A stretch of 64,000 nt of DNA, taken from the NCBI RefSeq assembly GCF_026212465.1, contig NC_080057.1, forward strand, positions 20,948,606-21,012,605. The letters are read 5' to 3'. The DNA comes from Amaranthus tricolor. Taxonomy: Eukaryota > Streptophyta > Magnoliopsida > Caryophyllales > Amaranthaceae. Under the pieces are notes generated by a model. The model was not told the origin of the DNA, ran no database searches, and worked only from the letters and a program-made list of their open reading frames with translations. Of the stretch, positions 35,816 to 46,140 are shown in pieces. Position 1 is the stretch's first letter. Each line of letters starts with the position of its first letter. The position numbers and the translations under genes were made by a program.

Positions 35816-36915
35816 GAATTTAACAAAAGTTCCATGGTAAACCCAGAAAAAAATTGTTCTCCAGTTATTAGAATCTCAAAACTAGTTCACAAATCAATCA
35901 CACAAAGTTTTCAGAATTTAACCTAACAATTCCTGAAAAAAGCTAATCATAAGCATAAATATTCCTAAAATGCAGCCCTAAATTACAGAACAAGTTGAAT
36001 TTCAATAACAACCATGTTACCTCACACACAACACTTAATCAAATCAACATAATTTTCATAATGTCTTATAAATTTTCAAGATAATCCAGAATACTGCACA
36101 TGATATCAAAACTAGTATAAAGTAAACCGAAAATATATTAAAATATAGTTGTTCCAATAGAATTGAAAGCTAAAAGAGTCAATCGAACAACAGACAACAA
36201 TGTAGTTTGTAAATTTCGTATTGTTAACCATATTAAGAGAATTGAAGTGCAATAATCGGGAATTTGAGAGAGACAGAACAAATTACATACCTGTCATTCA
36301 CAGGAAAGAGCGCGAGTATCAACCGCTTCAAGGAAGATAGTTTATGTCAGCAGACAGCAGCAATTTTAATTCCTCTACGTCTTTCATCATGAGTTTTCCA
36401 AGTCCCAACAATTCAATCACTTTCTTTCCTTTTTGAAACAGATTCAATGATCCAAAATTTATTCACGTCATACCAAACCAAACCCGATTTACACAAATAA
36501 ACACCGAATTTATTGTACACCTTCTCTCACTTTTTAAAAGTTTGTTTTCCTATTAGTTGTTCTAACATATTTTTAATGGAGTTGTTTGGCAAATTATTGT
36601 TGTGAGGTTGTTGATTTGTTTGACAATTAAAAAATTTGGCCGATAAGTTATTGTTAACGAGATGCTTGATTAAAAAATATTTAATGGTTATTGATTGTTT
36701 ATAAAATAATTACAACTATAAGATTTGGCCGATTTACCTAAGTAATTTTATGAATTGATTTAACCAATTGATTTTAAATACATTGATAAGAGCAGCTTAT
36801 TCAAACTTTGCTTATAACAACAACAACAACAACAATAATAATAAGAAGAAGCTATTTCAATTTGCAAATTTAAAAAACATTAAATTTAACATTTTTATTA
36901 GGAAAAGTTACTTAA

Positions 36916-37651
36916 TGTTGTGAATGGGCTATGACAATGGTGAAGAAACAAACAACAAACTAATGCAAAGAATAACCACAAAAACAGAATATAACAATGG
37001 AAGAAGCAAAACACACAATATATGAGATATCTAAGGATATCTCTCCCTCAAACAAAGTATTTTATCATTAATATAATCAATAATATATTAATGATTCACC
37101 TTATAAGCTTCAAGAACAACCTTTCAAAGCAAAGATTGAACTTTTAATGTCAATCTCCCTCAAATACCCTAATACAAGTGGAGAAAACTCTTTTGGCTAA
37201 AACCCTAATTAACTATTAGTATTAGGCTCTCACATAAATCCTAATGAATTCCTAAGACCCCTTATATAGTCCTAAGACATGTTTGGGAGCCTTAAGACCA
37301 ATGGCTTAAAAGCCTACAAAAAATCGGACATAAAATAGAAAGGCTTCTGTTTCACCCGCTAGAAACTGCTCGACCGAGCACATCACGCTCAACCAGTCGA
37401 GCCTCACTTTTAGTGTCTTCTGTATTGTAGCTGCTGCTTGGCTCGATCGAGCCATGGTGCTAGACCTGTCGAGCTACCTTCACATGCTCCCAATCTTTGT
37501 GCCTTCCCATCATTGAGATACTCTAAACCACCCTCATCAATCACTTTATTGATTGACCCAAAGCATATGCCCTCATACTTTCTTGCACTCACAACTTCAT
37601 TCTCAAACGTGCAAGCCAAGGGATAGATAAGATTTGGAGCTTGACTCAACA
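36916..37651 (-). mobile_element. solo LTR (minus orientation)
   Basis: A 736-bp LTR reading TGTTGAGTCAAGCTCC at its start (37651) and CATAGCCCATTCACAACA at its end (36916). It is flanked by CTTAA and CTTAG, a 5-bp duplication with one change. The promoter-like GGACTATATAAGGGGTCTTA sits upstream of GTGAGAGCC in the same orientation. The U3 holds GCTCGATCGAGCC and GCTCGACCGAGC-like motifs. No internal retrotransposon domain accompanies it, so it is a recombination remnant. It is related to the solo LTR at 38237-38931. Confidence 0.75.
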
Positions 37652-37656
37652 CTTAG

Positions 37657-38034
37657 AATAATCCAACTTTTTCATAATTTTCTTATAATAATCTCATATA
37701 TTGATTAACCAAGAATAATCCCAACTTTATAAGGTATTTGCCTCGAGCAAACTCGGGTAATTGGATGACCTGCTATAGCAAGTTTTATTTAAAAAAAAAG
37801 AGAAATTAAAATAAAATATCGAGAAAAAATTAAAAAATGTCATAAGTTTTTTAGAATCTTTTATGTAAATTTTCAAAACTAATCTCTAATTTTATATTAA
37901 TTTTTACTTTACGTTTTTGGTAAAATTCGATTACCCGAGTTTACTTTAGAAAAGTACCCTATAAAATTGGGATTATTCATAGTTAATCAATAGGTAAAAT
38001 TATTTAAGAAAAATCATTAAAAAATTAAATTATT
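37657..38034. mobile_element. fold-back MITE between two solo LTRs
   Basis: 378 bp with long imperfect inverted arms of about 105 bp. The left arm contains GATTAACCAAGAATAATCCC and AAACTCGGGTAAT; the right arm contains ATTACCCGAGTTTA and GGGATTATTCATAGTTAATC. No clear target duplication was found. It starts one base after the TSD of the left solo LTR, so one insertion may have used the edge of the other. Confidence 0.65.
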
Positions 38035-38236
38035 CAAGATAATTTTTTATTTTTATTAAAGTAAAACAACCCAAAAACAATCCTAAAGTCCTACAAGAAG
38101 AAACACCCCTAATTTTCATGCATTGCTCCATTTCTTCTCCATGATGAGATTCTTTCTATAAAACCCTCTTATTCTCTTGTTCTCCATGTGCATGTGCTTT
38201 GATCTCTAACTCAAGGAGAGATTGGGTATTTGGTTT

Positions 38237-38931
38237 TGTTGAGTGTAGAGCCAATTTCCATGAGGTTAGTTATGGGTTCGATCACTTGACCATGCATGCT
38301 CTATCTTGCACTCTTTAGAGTGAAGATGAGAGTATTATGAATTATGGACACATATGCTTTGGGTCACTTGATCAAGTGATGAATGATGATGAGTTGGAGT
38401 GCCTTAGTAAAGGCAAGACACGAAGAATGGGAGGACATCAAGGCTGCTCGACCTATTGAGCAAGAGGGGCACGAACGAGCTAGCATGCAGCAGTAGGACA
38501 GTAGCCTCTAGTTCATTGCTCGACAGGTTGAGCGGCAGTCAGCGGGAAATCAAAATGCATTACTGTTTTATCTACAATTCTTCATGGGCTTGTGTTGGTT
38601 TGTCCTAAGGCCTCCTAATATGTCAAGGCACTATATAAAGGGTCTTAAGAGTTTATTAGGGTTTATGTGAGAGCTTAATACTAAGAAATAACTAGAGAGG
38701 TTTCTCCACTTGTATTAGGGTTTATGTGAGAGCTTATATTCTTAAACTTGTAAGGTGAATCATTAATGTATTTTTGCTTATATAAATGATAAATACTTAT
38801 TTTGAGGGGAGGTATCATTCATTTATATTGTGTGTTGTCGTCCATTTTTGTTGGTACTCTGTTTTTAATGTTTGTCTTTGCACTTGCTTTTGTTATTGTT
38901 TCCTCACTATTGCCATAGCCCATTCACAACA
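38237..38931 (+). mobile_element. solo LTR (plus orientation)
   Basis: A 695-bp LTR from TGTTGAGTGTAGAGCC to CATAGCCCATTCACAACA, flanked by GGTTT and GGGTT (5-bp duplication with one mismatch). It carries GCACTATATAAAGGGTCTTA as a TATA region and TGCTCGACCTATTGAGCAAG plus GCTCGACAGGTTGAGCGG in U3. It is the same family as 36916-37651 but in opposite orientation. It lies in what would be the leader of the TOM40-like exon. Confidence 0.75.
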
Positions 38932-39001
38932 GGGTTATTTGTTGATATTGCAAGCTCTGAAATTACTTAACAATAGCAGAATTCCTCCTACAGTACCGGC
39001 A

Positions 39002-39104
39002 ATGAGGGCTTTACCAACCCAACGTCCGAAAACTGAAGAAATTACAGATTACAGCAATCTTCCTTGCCCTGTTCGGTATGAACAAATTCGTCGAGAATCT
39101 ATAG
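39002..39104 (+). pseudogene. orphan first exon resembling TOM40
   Basis: An ATG at 39002 opens 34 codons beginning MRALPTQRPKTEEITDYSNL and continuing PCPVRYEQIRRESI, followed by a possible GT donor at 39105. The core matches the N-terminal region of plant TOM40, the mitochondrial outer-membrane import channel (Arabidopsis has a similar [20 protein letters not shown]). None of the remaining TOM40 exons (the beta-barrel) is visible downstream on the + strand before the EXO84B gene. A promoter-like TCTATAAAACC lies at 38155-38165, with a solo LTR between it and the ATG. It is most simply a broken gene fragment. A real gene with other exons replaced or very distant is less likely. Confidence 0.5.
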
Positions 39105-39641
39105 GTTTCTTTACTTTTCTCATAATTTTTAACTTTTAATTAATGTGTTACCTTTTTTCTTATTTTTTTGTATGTATTGCACAAGAAGTACTGGGTTTTT
39201 ATTATTGATGCTCACTGTTTTCCGGCTTTTCACTGTTTTTCGTATGAAATGGATTTTTTCTTTATGGGTTTTAAGGTGAAAGTTTGAATGTTGTGTGAAC
39301 TGAACGGCTGTGCTGATAACGGGGTTGTTTTATCAAGAACAACTTGGTGAATGGCAATCTTGAACGAAGAATGGTGGTTGAGCTTTTCGTTAACTTGAAT
39401 ACCAGTGAAAAATGATGGGGATAGAATGATAATCTGGTTTCACCCATGGCTACTATCTGCCATATGATTTATGAATTCCTTATATCATGAAAGTATATAT
39501 AATCTGGTTGAAGCGAAAAGACATGATGTATACCATAACAACTACACATTTTGAAGCACGGTGGAGAAAAGATCACGGCTGCCCATGAAACCTTTTCAAT
39601 GGTAGCCTAAGTTTTTGCATTTCATAAATGGTATCCCTAAG

Positions 39642-40431
39642 TGAAAACGATCTCCAAATACGTTACGATGCTAAGAACAAACAACAACGAACAAAACAAA
39701 GTTTGACGATGTAACTAAAAAGGACACAAAGATTTAAGGAGGTTCACCCAATGATGGCTACGTCCTCCGTGGTGTGTAGTTTATGTTTATATTATATCAA
39801 AAGAATATGAACAACACTTCAATATGAAGAATTACAATTGAGATAGAGATGACAAACAAGAAAGGCTATGTGTTTGGCTTAGGGGTTGTGTTTGATGTGT
39901 GAGTATGAGAGCCCTATTTATAGTACTAGATACATGAAGGTGAATGGCTCACATAAATACATAGTTAATATTGAATAATGAATACTATGAAATAACTCTA
40001 GGAACTTGGAAGGTCAAAAAACAGCATCCCACGCATATCAGAGAGACTGCTCGACTGAACAGAGAGCTCGCTCGGGTCGAGCGGCTCGGTCGAGCGAGAA
40101 GCAGGCACCTTCTGGATACATTTTGTCTGACTGCTCGACCAAACAAAGAGACTTGCTCGGTCGAGCGGAGAGCTCGCTCAGTCGAGCGGACAGGTCGAGC
40201 GACCATACAGATCCTACTGTCAGAATTCTGATCGTGCTTTCATTAACCAAGACCCTTCTTCTTCTTCATTAATCATCATTAACACACATAATTCACCATG
40301 AATACTCCACACATAATTACACCCATTTAGTTACCACCATCCAAGAGTCACACTCATGAATTCACCCCATTTATGTGCACTCAAGTCACACATTAGTATA
40401 CTACCACATTAGTATACTACCATTCACAACA
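39642..40431 (-). repeat. Copia 3' LTR
   Basis: 790 bp, TG...CA ends (starting TGTTGTGAATGG on the - strand). The TATA-like CTATAAATAGG lies near 39915 on the - strand. The GC-rich part at 40048-40204 holds repeated GGTCGAGCGG/GCTCGACC motifs that form local palindromes, in an otherwise AT-rich element. Confidence 0.92.
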
Positions 40432-40449
40432 ATCTCCACCTTGACTTGA
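40432..40449 (-). other. Copia polypurine tract
   Basis: The - strand sequence AAGGTGGAGAT directly abuts the 3' LTR, the expected primer site for plus-strand DNA synthesis. Confidence 0.7.
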
Positions 40450-40525
40450 GTTCACCCAAGTTACAACATTCATCAATTCACTTCATAATAAAAACATACA
40501 CACCTCAAAATGCCCCAAGAGGGCA

Positions 40526-43500
40526 TTACTTCAAGCAAGGAGCTAAACCTACCAAGTCAACACATAATTCGAACTTGGTAGTAGGTAATGACTTTGTCAT
40601 CATGTCGGCCGGATTTTCCGTAGTGTCAATCTTTTTCAATAACACCCTTTTGTGCTCAACTTCATCCCGGATGAAATTATACTTAATATCAATGTGCTTG
40701 GATCTTCTATGAAATGTATTTTGATTTCTAGCCAAATGAATTGCACTTTGACTATCACAATGCACACTTACCTCACACATTTTATTGCACATCTCACCAA
40801 CAAGACCTTTAAGCCACTTTGCCTCTTTGAATGACTCGGCCACGGCTATGTACTCCGCTTCGGTTGTAGAGAGAGCAACCACATCTTGCAACGATAATTG
40901 CCAACTAATCGCCGAACCACCCAAAGTGAACACGAACCCACTTGTGGACTTTCTATTATCTAGATCACCACCATAATCCGAGTCACAAAACCCGGTTAGC
41001 TCGCTTGCATTTTTCCCATACATGAGACAAACATTTGAAGTATCTTTCAAATACCTCAATAACCACTTTAGCGCCTCCCAATGTCCCTTCCTCGGATTAG
41101 ACATATATCTACTCACCAAACTCACCGCATGAGCAATGTCGGGTCTAGAACATACCATAGCATACATAACGCTACCAACGGCACTAGTGTATGAAATTCT
41201 TACCATTTGCTCTTCATCCGCCTTTGTTTGTGGACACAAATTCTTGGATAATTTGAAATGAGAAGCAAGAGGAGTAGACACACCTTTAGCATCATCCATA
41301 GAGAAACGTCGCACAACTTTCTCAATGTACTTCCTTTGACTAAGGTATAAGACACCCTTAGCCCGATCTCTCAAAATCTCCATCCCAAGAATCTTCTTGG
41401 CTTCACCAAGATCTTTCATATCAAATTCACTTGAAAGCAACTCTTTCAAGTTCTCCACCTTAAACAAAGAACTACATGCTACTAGCATGTCATCAACATA
41501 TAAGAGCAAATATAATAAAGAACCATCTTCAAACTTCTTAAAATAGACACAATTATCATAAGAACTTCTAATAAAATCATGTGAAATCATAAAGGAATCA
41601 AACCTTTTATACCATTGCCTTGGAGATTGCTTCAACCCATACAATGACCTCTTCAATCTACACACATGATTTTCCTTACCGGCTACCTCAAAACCTTCTG
41701 GTTGCTTCATAAATATTTCTTCTTCAAGCTCACCGTGAAGAAAAGCCGTCTTTACATCCAATTGATGTAATTCCAAATCCTCCATCGCCACCAAAGCAAG
41801 CAATGCCCTTATAGAAGAGTGTTTCACCACCGGTGAGAAAACCTGATGAAAATCAACACCCTCAATTTGAGAGTATCCCTTTGTAACTACCCTTGCTTTG
41901 TAGATGGGAGGAATATCACTTGAAGGACCCTCCTTCCTCTTGAATATCCACTTGCACCCCACAATCTTCTTTTTCTTTGGCGCAACAACGATATCCCAAG
42001 TTCCATTCTTTGCAAGAGACTCCATCTCTTACTTCATAGCAATCAACCACTTGCTTGAGTCATTTGAGGCCATAGCCTCCTTGTACGTACTTGGTTCATT
42101 TAACCCTTCGACTTCGCTAGCAATGTTGAGAGCATAAACAACATAATCACACTCTTCAATATACCTCCTTGGAGCCACGATCTTCCTTCTTTGCCTAGTT
42201 GTGGACAAAGGAGGAGACCTTTGTTGAACATTATCATCTTTCTCATCATCAATATTGGAAGATTCAACCTCCACTTGTGCATCTTTATTTACATCATTAT
42301 CAAAAGGTTTTTCAACATTAGATACAAGCATACTATTTTCATCAAAAACAACATCTCTAGAAACAATTATTTTCTTTGAATCATTACACCATACCCTATA
42401 CCCCTTCACACCCACTCCATATCCACAAAAATGCCTTTTCTAGCCCTAGGTTCTAACTTACCATCATTTACATGAATATAAGCTGGACAACCAAAGATCC
42501 TAAGACTAGAATAGTTTACCGGAGTGTTGTACCACACCTCTTGTGGCGATTTGAACTTCAAGGTGGTATTAGGTGAATGGTTGATCAAGTAACATGCCGT
42601 AGCCACCGCTTCGTCCCAAAATTGCTTCCCCAAATTAGCTTGTTTTAGCATGCATCAGCCCTTTCTAACAATGTTTTATTCATCCTCTCCGCTACACCAT
42701 TTTGTTGAGGACATCCTGCACAAGTTCTATGTCTAACAATACCTTCATTAGAACAATATTTGAGAAATTTACTATCAACAAATTCAAGACCATTGTCGGT
42801 TCTTAAGGTCTTGATACTCCTATCGGTTTTCTTTTCAATCATCTTCTTCCATTCCAAGAAGACATCAAAAACTTCATTTTTATGTTTTATAAAATAACAC
42901 CAAACTTTCCTAGAGAAATCATCAATAAAGGTCAACATGTAGCTACAACCACTAAGGGAGGGCATTCGAGAAGGCCCCCACAAATCGGAATGGACATAAT
43001 CTAAAATTCCCTTAGTGTTGTGAATGGCGGGTTTAAAACTAACTCTCTTGTGTTTCCCATAAACACAATGTTCACAAAAACTAAGGTTCCCAAATTTCTT
43101 CCCATCAAATAAACCTTGTTTAGAGAGTTCAAACATATCTCTTTCGCCCATGTGACCAAGCTTCAAGTGCCAAAGTTTGGTGTCATGATCGGACATTGTG
43201 CTTGTGGATACATTTGCCGAGCCAAGAATGGTTGAACCTTGAAGAGCATACAAACTCCCATTCAACTTCCCCTTCATCACCACTAGTGAGCCCTTGGCAA
43301 CCTTCATAACTCCACCTTCACAAGTAATTTTACACCCGATCTTATCAAGAGTACCCAAAGATAAAAGATTCTTTTTCAACCCCGGGACATACCTTACATC
43401 GGTTAAGGTCCTCACAATCCCATCAAACATTTTTACTCTAATGCTCCCAATCCCAACAACCTTACAAGTAGTGTTGTTTCCCATGGTAACATTTCCCCCA

Positions 43501-44447
43501 TCAACACTTTCAAAAGTATGGAAGAAAGTTTTGTTGGGAGTCATGTGGAATGTGCACCCCGAATCAAGAATCCACTCATCATTATCTTTGTACCCATGTG
43601 TGGCAACTAAAACATCACCATCATCACTATCATTCACATAACTAGCATTAGCATTGCTAGTTCCTTCCTTAGCCTCTTCCTCATTTTTCTTTTTAAGCTT
43701 CCAACAATCCTTCTTGATGTGGCCCTTAAGCTTGCAATAGTTACAAGTTTTATTTTTATTTGGCCTAATGGACTTGGACCTCCCTTTACCCTTGTTTCCA
43801 CTCCCACTAGTGGAACCTTTCTCTTGTGACCTCCCCCTTACAAACAAACCGTCACTAGCATTGCTTGGTGACTTTTGTGACAACTGTGTATCAATAAGGT
43901 CCCTTTGTGTTAAGGCACTCTTCACATCATCACTACTCAAATTATCTCTACCATAGAGTAGAGTTTCTCTAAAATTTTTATAAGAAGGGGGTAGAGAACA
44001 TAAAAGATAAATTGCCAAGTCTTCATCATCAAGATTGACATCAATGTTTTGCAAATCCATAACAATGGAATAAAACTCATCTAAGTGAGGTTTCAAAGGC
44101 TTACCTTCCTCCAAGCGTAAATCGTAGAGTTTACTTTTCAAAAGTAGCCTATTGGTAACACTCTTGGCCATGTAGAGTGATTCCAACTTCTCCCATATAC
44201 TCTTTGTTGTTGTTTCTTTAACAACCTCTCTTAGAACTTCATTGGAAAGGCATAATTGGATTGCCGATAATGCCTTAGTGTCTATCTCTTCCCATCTCGA
44301 TGCGGACATTCCTTCCGGCATCTTATCTACACCATCTATGGCCTTATGCACACCATTTTGAATCAAAATGGCTCTCATTTTGACTTGCCATAAGCCAAAG
44401 TTTACATTCCTATCAAACTTCTCAATGTTGAACTTCATTGTAGTCAT
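40526..44447 (-). pseudogene. Copia gag-pol polyprotein, interrupted
   Basis: Reading on the - strand from ATG at 44447: gag with a UBN2-type region and zinc knuckle CNYCKLKGHIKKDC; aspartic protease WILDSGCTFHMT; GAG-pre-integrase (LWHLKLGHMG); integrase with HSDLWGPS and TDNGLEF; then reverse transcriptase (42025 on) with YVDDM; and RNase H with CDSDYGGD and TEAEYIA, ending at 40526. Three breaks separate the frames: a 1-base frameshift at about 42650 in integrase (stop at 42645), another at about 42420, and a TAA stop at 42029-42031 just before the reverse transcriptase. All three lie in a 0.65-kb stretch. Domain order (protease-integrase-RT-RNase H) is Copia, not Gypsy. As it stands it cannot make an intact polyprotein. 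Confidence 0.9.
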
Positions 44448-44489
44448 GATTTTCAAATAACAACTTCTAAAACACCGTAAAAACAACTT

Positions 44490-44503
44490 GGCTCTGATAC
44501 CAA
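44490..44503 (-). other. Copia primer-binding site
   Basis: The - strand sequence TTGGTATCAGAGCC lies one base inside the 5' LTR and matches the 3' end of initiator methionine tRNA complement (TGGTATCAGAGC), the usual primer of plant Copia elements. Confidence 0.85.
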
Positions 44504-44504
44504 T

Positions 44505-45301
44505 TGAAAACGATCTCCAAATACGTTACGATGCTAAGAACAAACAACAACGAACAAAACAAAGTTTGACAATGTAACTAAAAAGGACACAAAGATTTAA
44601 GGAGGTTCACCCAATGATGGCTACGTCCTCCGTGGTGTGTAGTTTATGTTTATATTATATCAAAAGAATACAAACAACACTTCAATATGAAGAATTACAA
44701 TTGAGATAGAGATGACAAACAAGAAAGGCTATGTGTTTGGCTTAGGGGTTGTGTTTGATGTGTTTGATGTGTGAGTATGAGAGCCCTATTTATAGTACTA
44801 GATACATGAAGGTGAATGGCTCACATAAATACATAGTTAATATTGAATAATGAATACTATGAAATAACTCTAGGAACTTGGAAGATCAAAAAACAGCATC
44901 CCACGCATATCAGAGAGACTGCTCGACTGAACAGAGAGCTCGCTCGGGTCGAGCGGCTCGGTCGAGCGAGAAGCAGGCACCTTCTGGATACATTTTGTCT
45001 GACTGCTCGACCAAACAAAGAGACTTGCTCGGTCGAGCGGAGCTCGCTCGGTCGAGCGGACAGGTCGAGCGACCATACAGATCCTACTGTCAGATTTCTG
45101 ATCGTGCTTTCATTAACCAAGACCCTTCTTCTTCTTCATTAATCATCATTAACACACATAATTCACCATGAATACTCCACACATAATTACACCCATTTAG
45201 TTACCACCATCCAAGAGTCACACTCATGAATTCACCCCATTTATGTGCACTCAAGTCACACATTAGTATACTACCACATTAGTATACTACCATTCACAAC
45301 A
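44505..45301 (-). repeat. Copia 5' LTR
   Basis: 797 bp, nearly identical to the 3' LTR. It has an extra 9-bp GATGTGTTT repeat near 44761 and lacks 2 bp in the GAGCGG-rich segment. Five of the six base differences are transitions, as expected from cytosine methylation damage. Confidence 0.92.
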
Positions 45302-45640
45302 CTAAGTTTTTTCGATTATTAATGGTATCCTCGTTTTATTGAGCGTTTTACAATTGTAATTTTTTCTAATTTTTTCCGTCCAAAATCGTCCAAAACTGTT
45401 AACTTTTTCTTTTTCTTTTATTTTTCAATTTAAACATTAAAAAAATAAAAGAAAAAGAAAAAAGTTAACGATTTTAAACGGAAAAAAATTAGAAAAGGTT
45501 ACGGTTATAAAACGCTCAATAACACGAGGGTACTATTAATAATCGAAAAAACTTTGGGGGTACCATTGATAAAGTGCAAAAACTTAGGGGTACCATTGAT
45601 AATTTCCCTATTAACTATGGTGATACGTAGTATGAGTTTC

Positions 45641-46140
45641 ATCAAACCAAGATTGAGGTGAAGAAAGGTGAAGAGGGCAAAACCAAATACTTCATCTCGT
45701 TCAAATTAGTTTTTACACTATCCAGTGCATTTTTTTGACTCTTAATATCTTAAGGTATGCATAATTAAAAATATCAAAAAGTTAATATCATGAAAGTATG
45801 CGTAATACGCATAATCAAACCAAGAGTGAGGCGAAGAAAGGTGAAGAGGGCAACAACCAAATATTCCATCTCCTTCAAATTATTTGCTACACTTGTTTTT
45901 ACACTGTGCATTGTACCAATGAAACATAATTCGCTTGTTAGTTAGCCTATTGAATTCGCGTTTCACTCAAAATGGCTCAAAAATAGCCTAAAACCGACTA
46001 GAATTCGCTTTTTTTGACTCGCAATTCACGAGGTGACTAGTGAATGATGTGATACTGCAATGTACTATTTTGACTATTAATATTTTAAGGTACGCATAAT
46101 TAAAAATATCAAAAAGTTAATATCATAAAAATATGCCTTC
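45641..46140. repeat. tandem duplication, second unit interrupted by a MITE
   Basis: Unit 1 (about 45641-45810) and unit 2 (about 45813-46140) share ATCAAACCAAGA, GAAGAAAGGTGAAGAGGGCA and AATTAAAAATATCAAAAAGT in order. Unit 2 is longer because a family B MITE (45916-46056) lies inside it, where unit 1 has the uninterrupted CCAGTGCATTTTTTTGAC. Confidence 0.8.
45916..46056. mobile_element. family B hAT-like MITE, copy 2
   Basis: 141 bp, with ends AACATAATTCGCT on the left and (reverse complement) ATCACATCATTCACT on the right, related to copy 1 at 5662-5802 throughout (CTCAAAATGGCTCAAAAAT, ATTCGCTTTTTT). It is flanked by GCATTGTA and GCAATGTA, an 8-bp duplication with one change. Confidence 0.7.

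Larger units (their letters stand above)
34428..36915. other. intergenic DNA with SINE/RTE pieces
   Basis: No protein gene is supported. Two - strand RTE/SINE fragments are listed separately. On the - strand a GC-richer stretch at about 36291-36400 ends in GACAG followed by GTATGTAA, which looks like a spliced non-coding first exon, but no matching coding exons were found to its left. An (AAC)n/(AAT)n microsatellite lies at about 36818-36845. Confidence 0.45.
39642..45301 (-). mobile_element. young full-length Ty1/Copia retrotransposon
   Basis: 5660 bp with LTRs at both ends, flanked by a perfect 5-bp duplication CTAAG (39637-39641 and 45302-45306). It is transcribed on the - strand: 5' LTR at 44505-45301, primer-binding site, gag-pol, polypurine tract, 3' LTR at 39642-40431. 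By eye the LTRs differ by six substitutions and two indels (a 9-bp GATGTGTTT repeat and 2 bp), under 1 percent divergence, so the insertion is recent. The coding region has breaks (see gag-pol entry). It is inserted into an older fold-back element. Confidence 0.92.
39587..45608. mobile_element. fold-back element split by Copia insertion
   Basis: Pieces 39587-39641 and 45307-45608 together form one fold-back element of about 357 bp. The left piece reads CAATGGTAGCCTAAGTTTTT and continues after the Copia at 45302 with CTAAGTTTTTTCGATTATTA. The right arm's reverse complement contains CAATGGTACCCCTAAGTTTT and AAAGTTTTTTCGATTATTAA in the same order. GAGCGTTTTA and its inverse lie nearer the centre, around an (AAAAAGAAAAAG)-rich middle. 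Removing the Copia and one CTAAG restores the arm symmetry. Non-coding. Confidence 0.75.

Noticed and set aside
37410..37652. 80-codon frame on the minus strand
   Set aside because: Lies wholly inside a solo LTR (U3 region).
39971..40272. Open frames rich in Arg/Ser/Glu within the Copia LTRs (also 44843-45171)
   Set aside because: They are translations of the GCTCGA/CGAGC repeats of U3 in both LTR copies, not genes.
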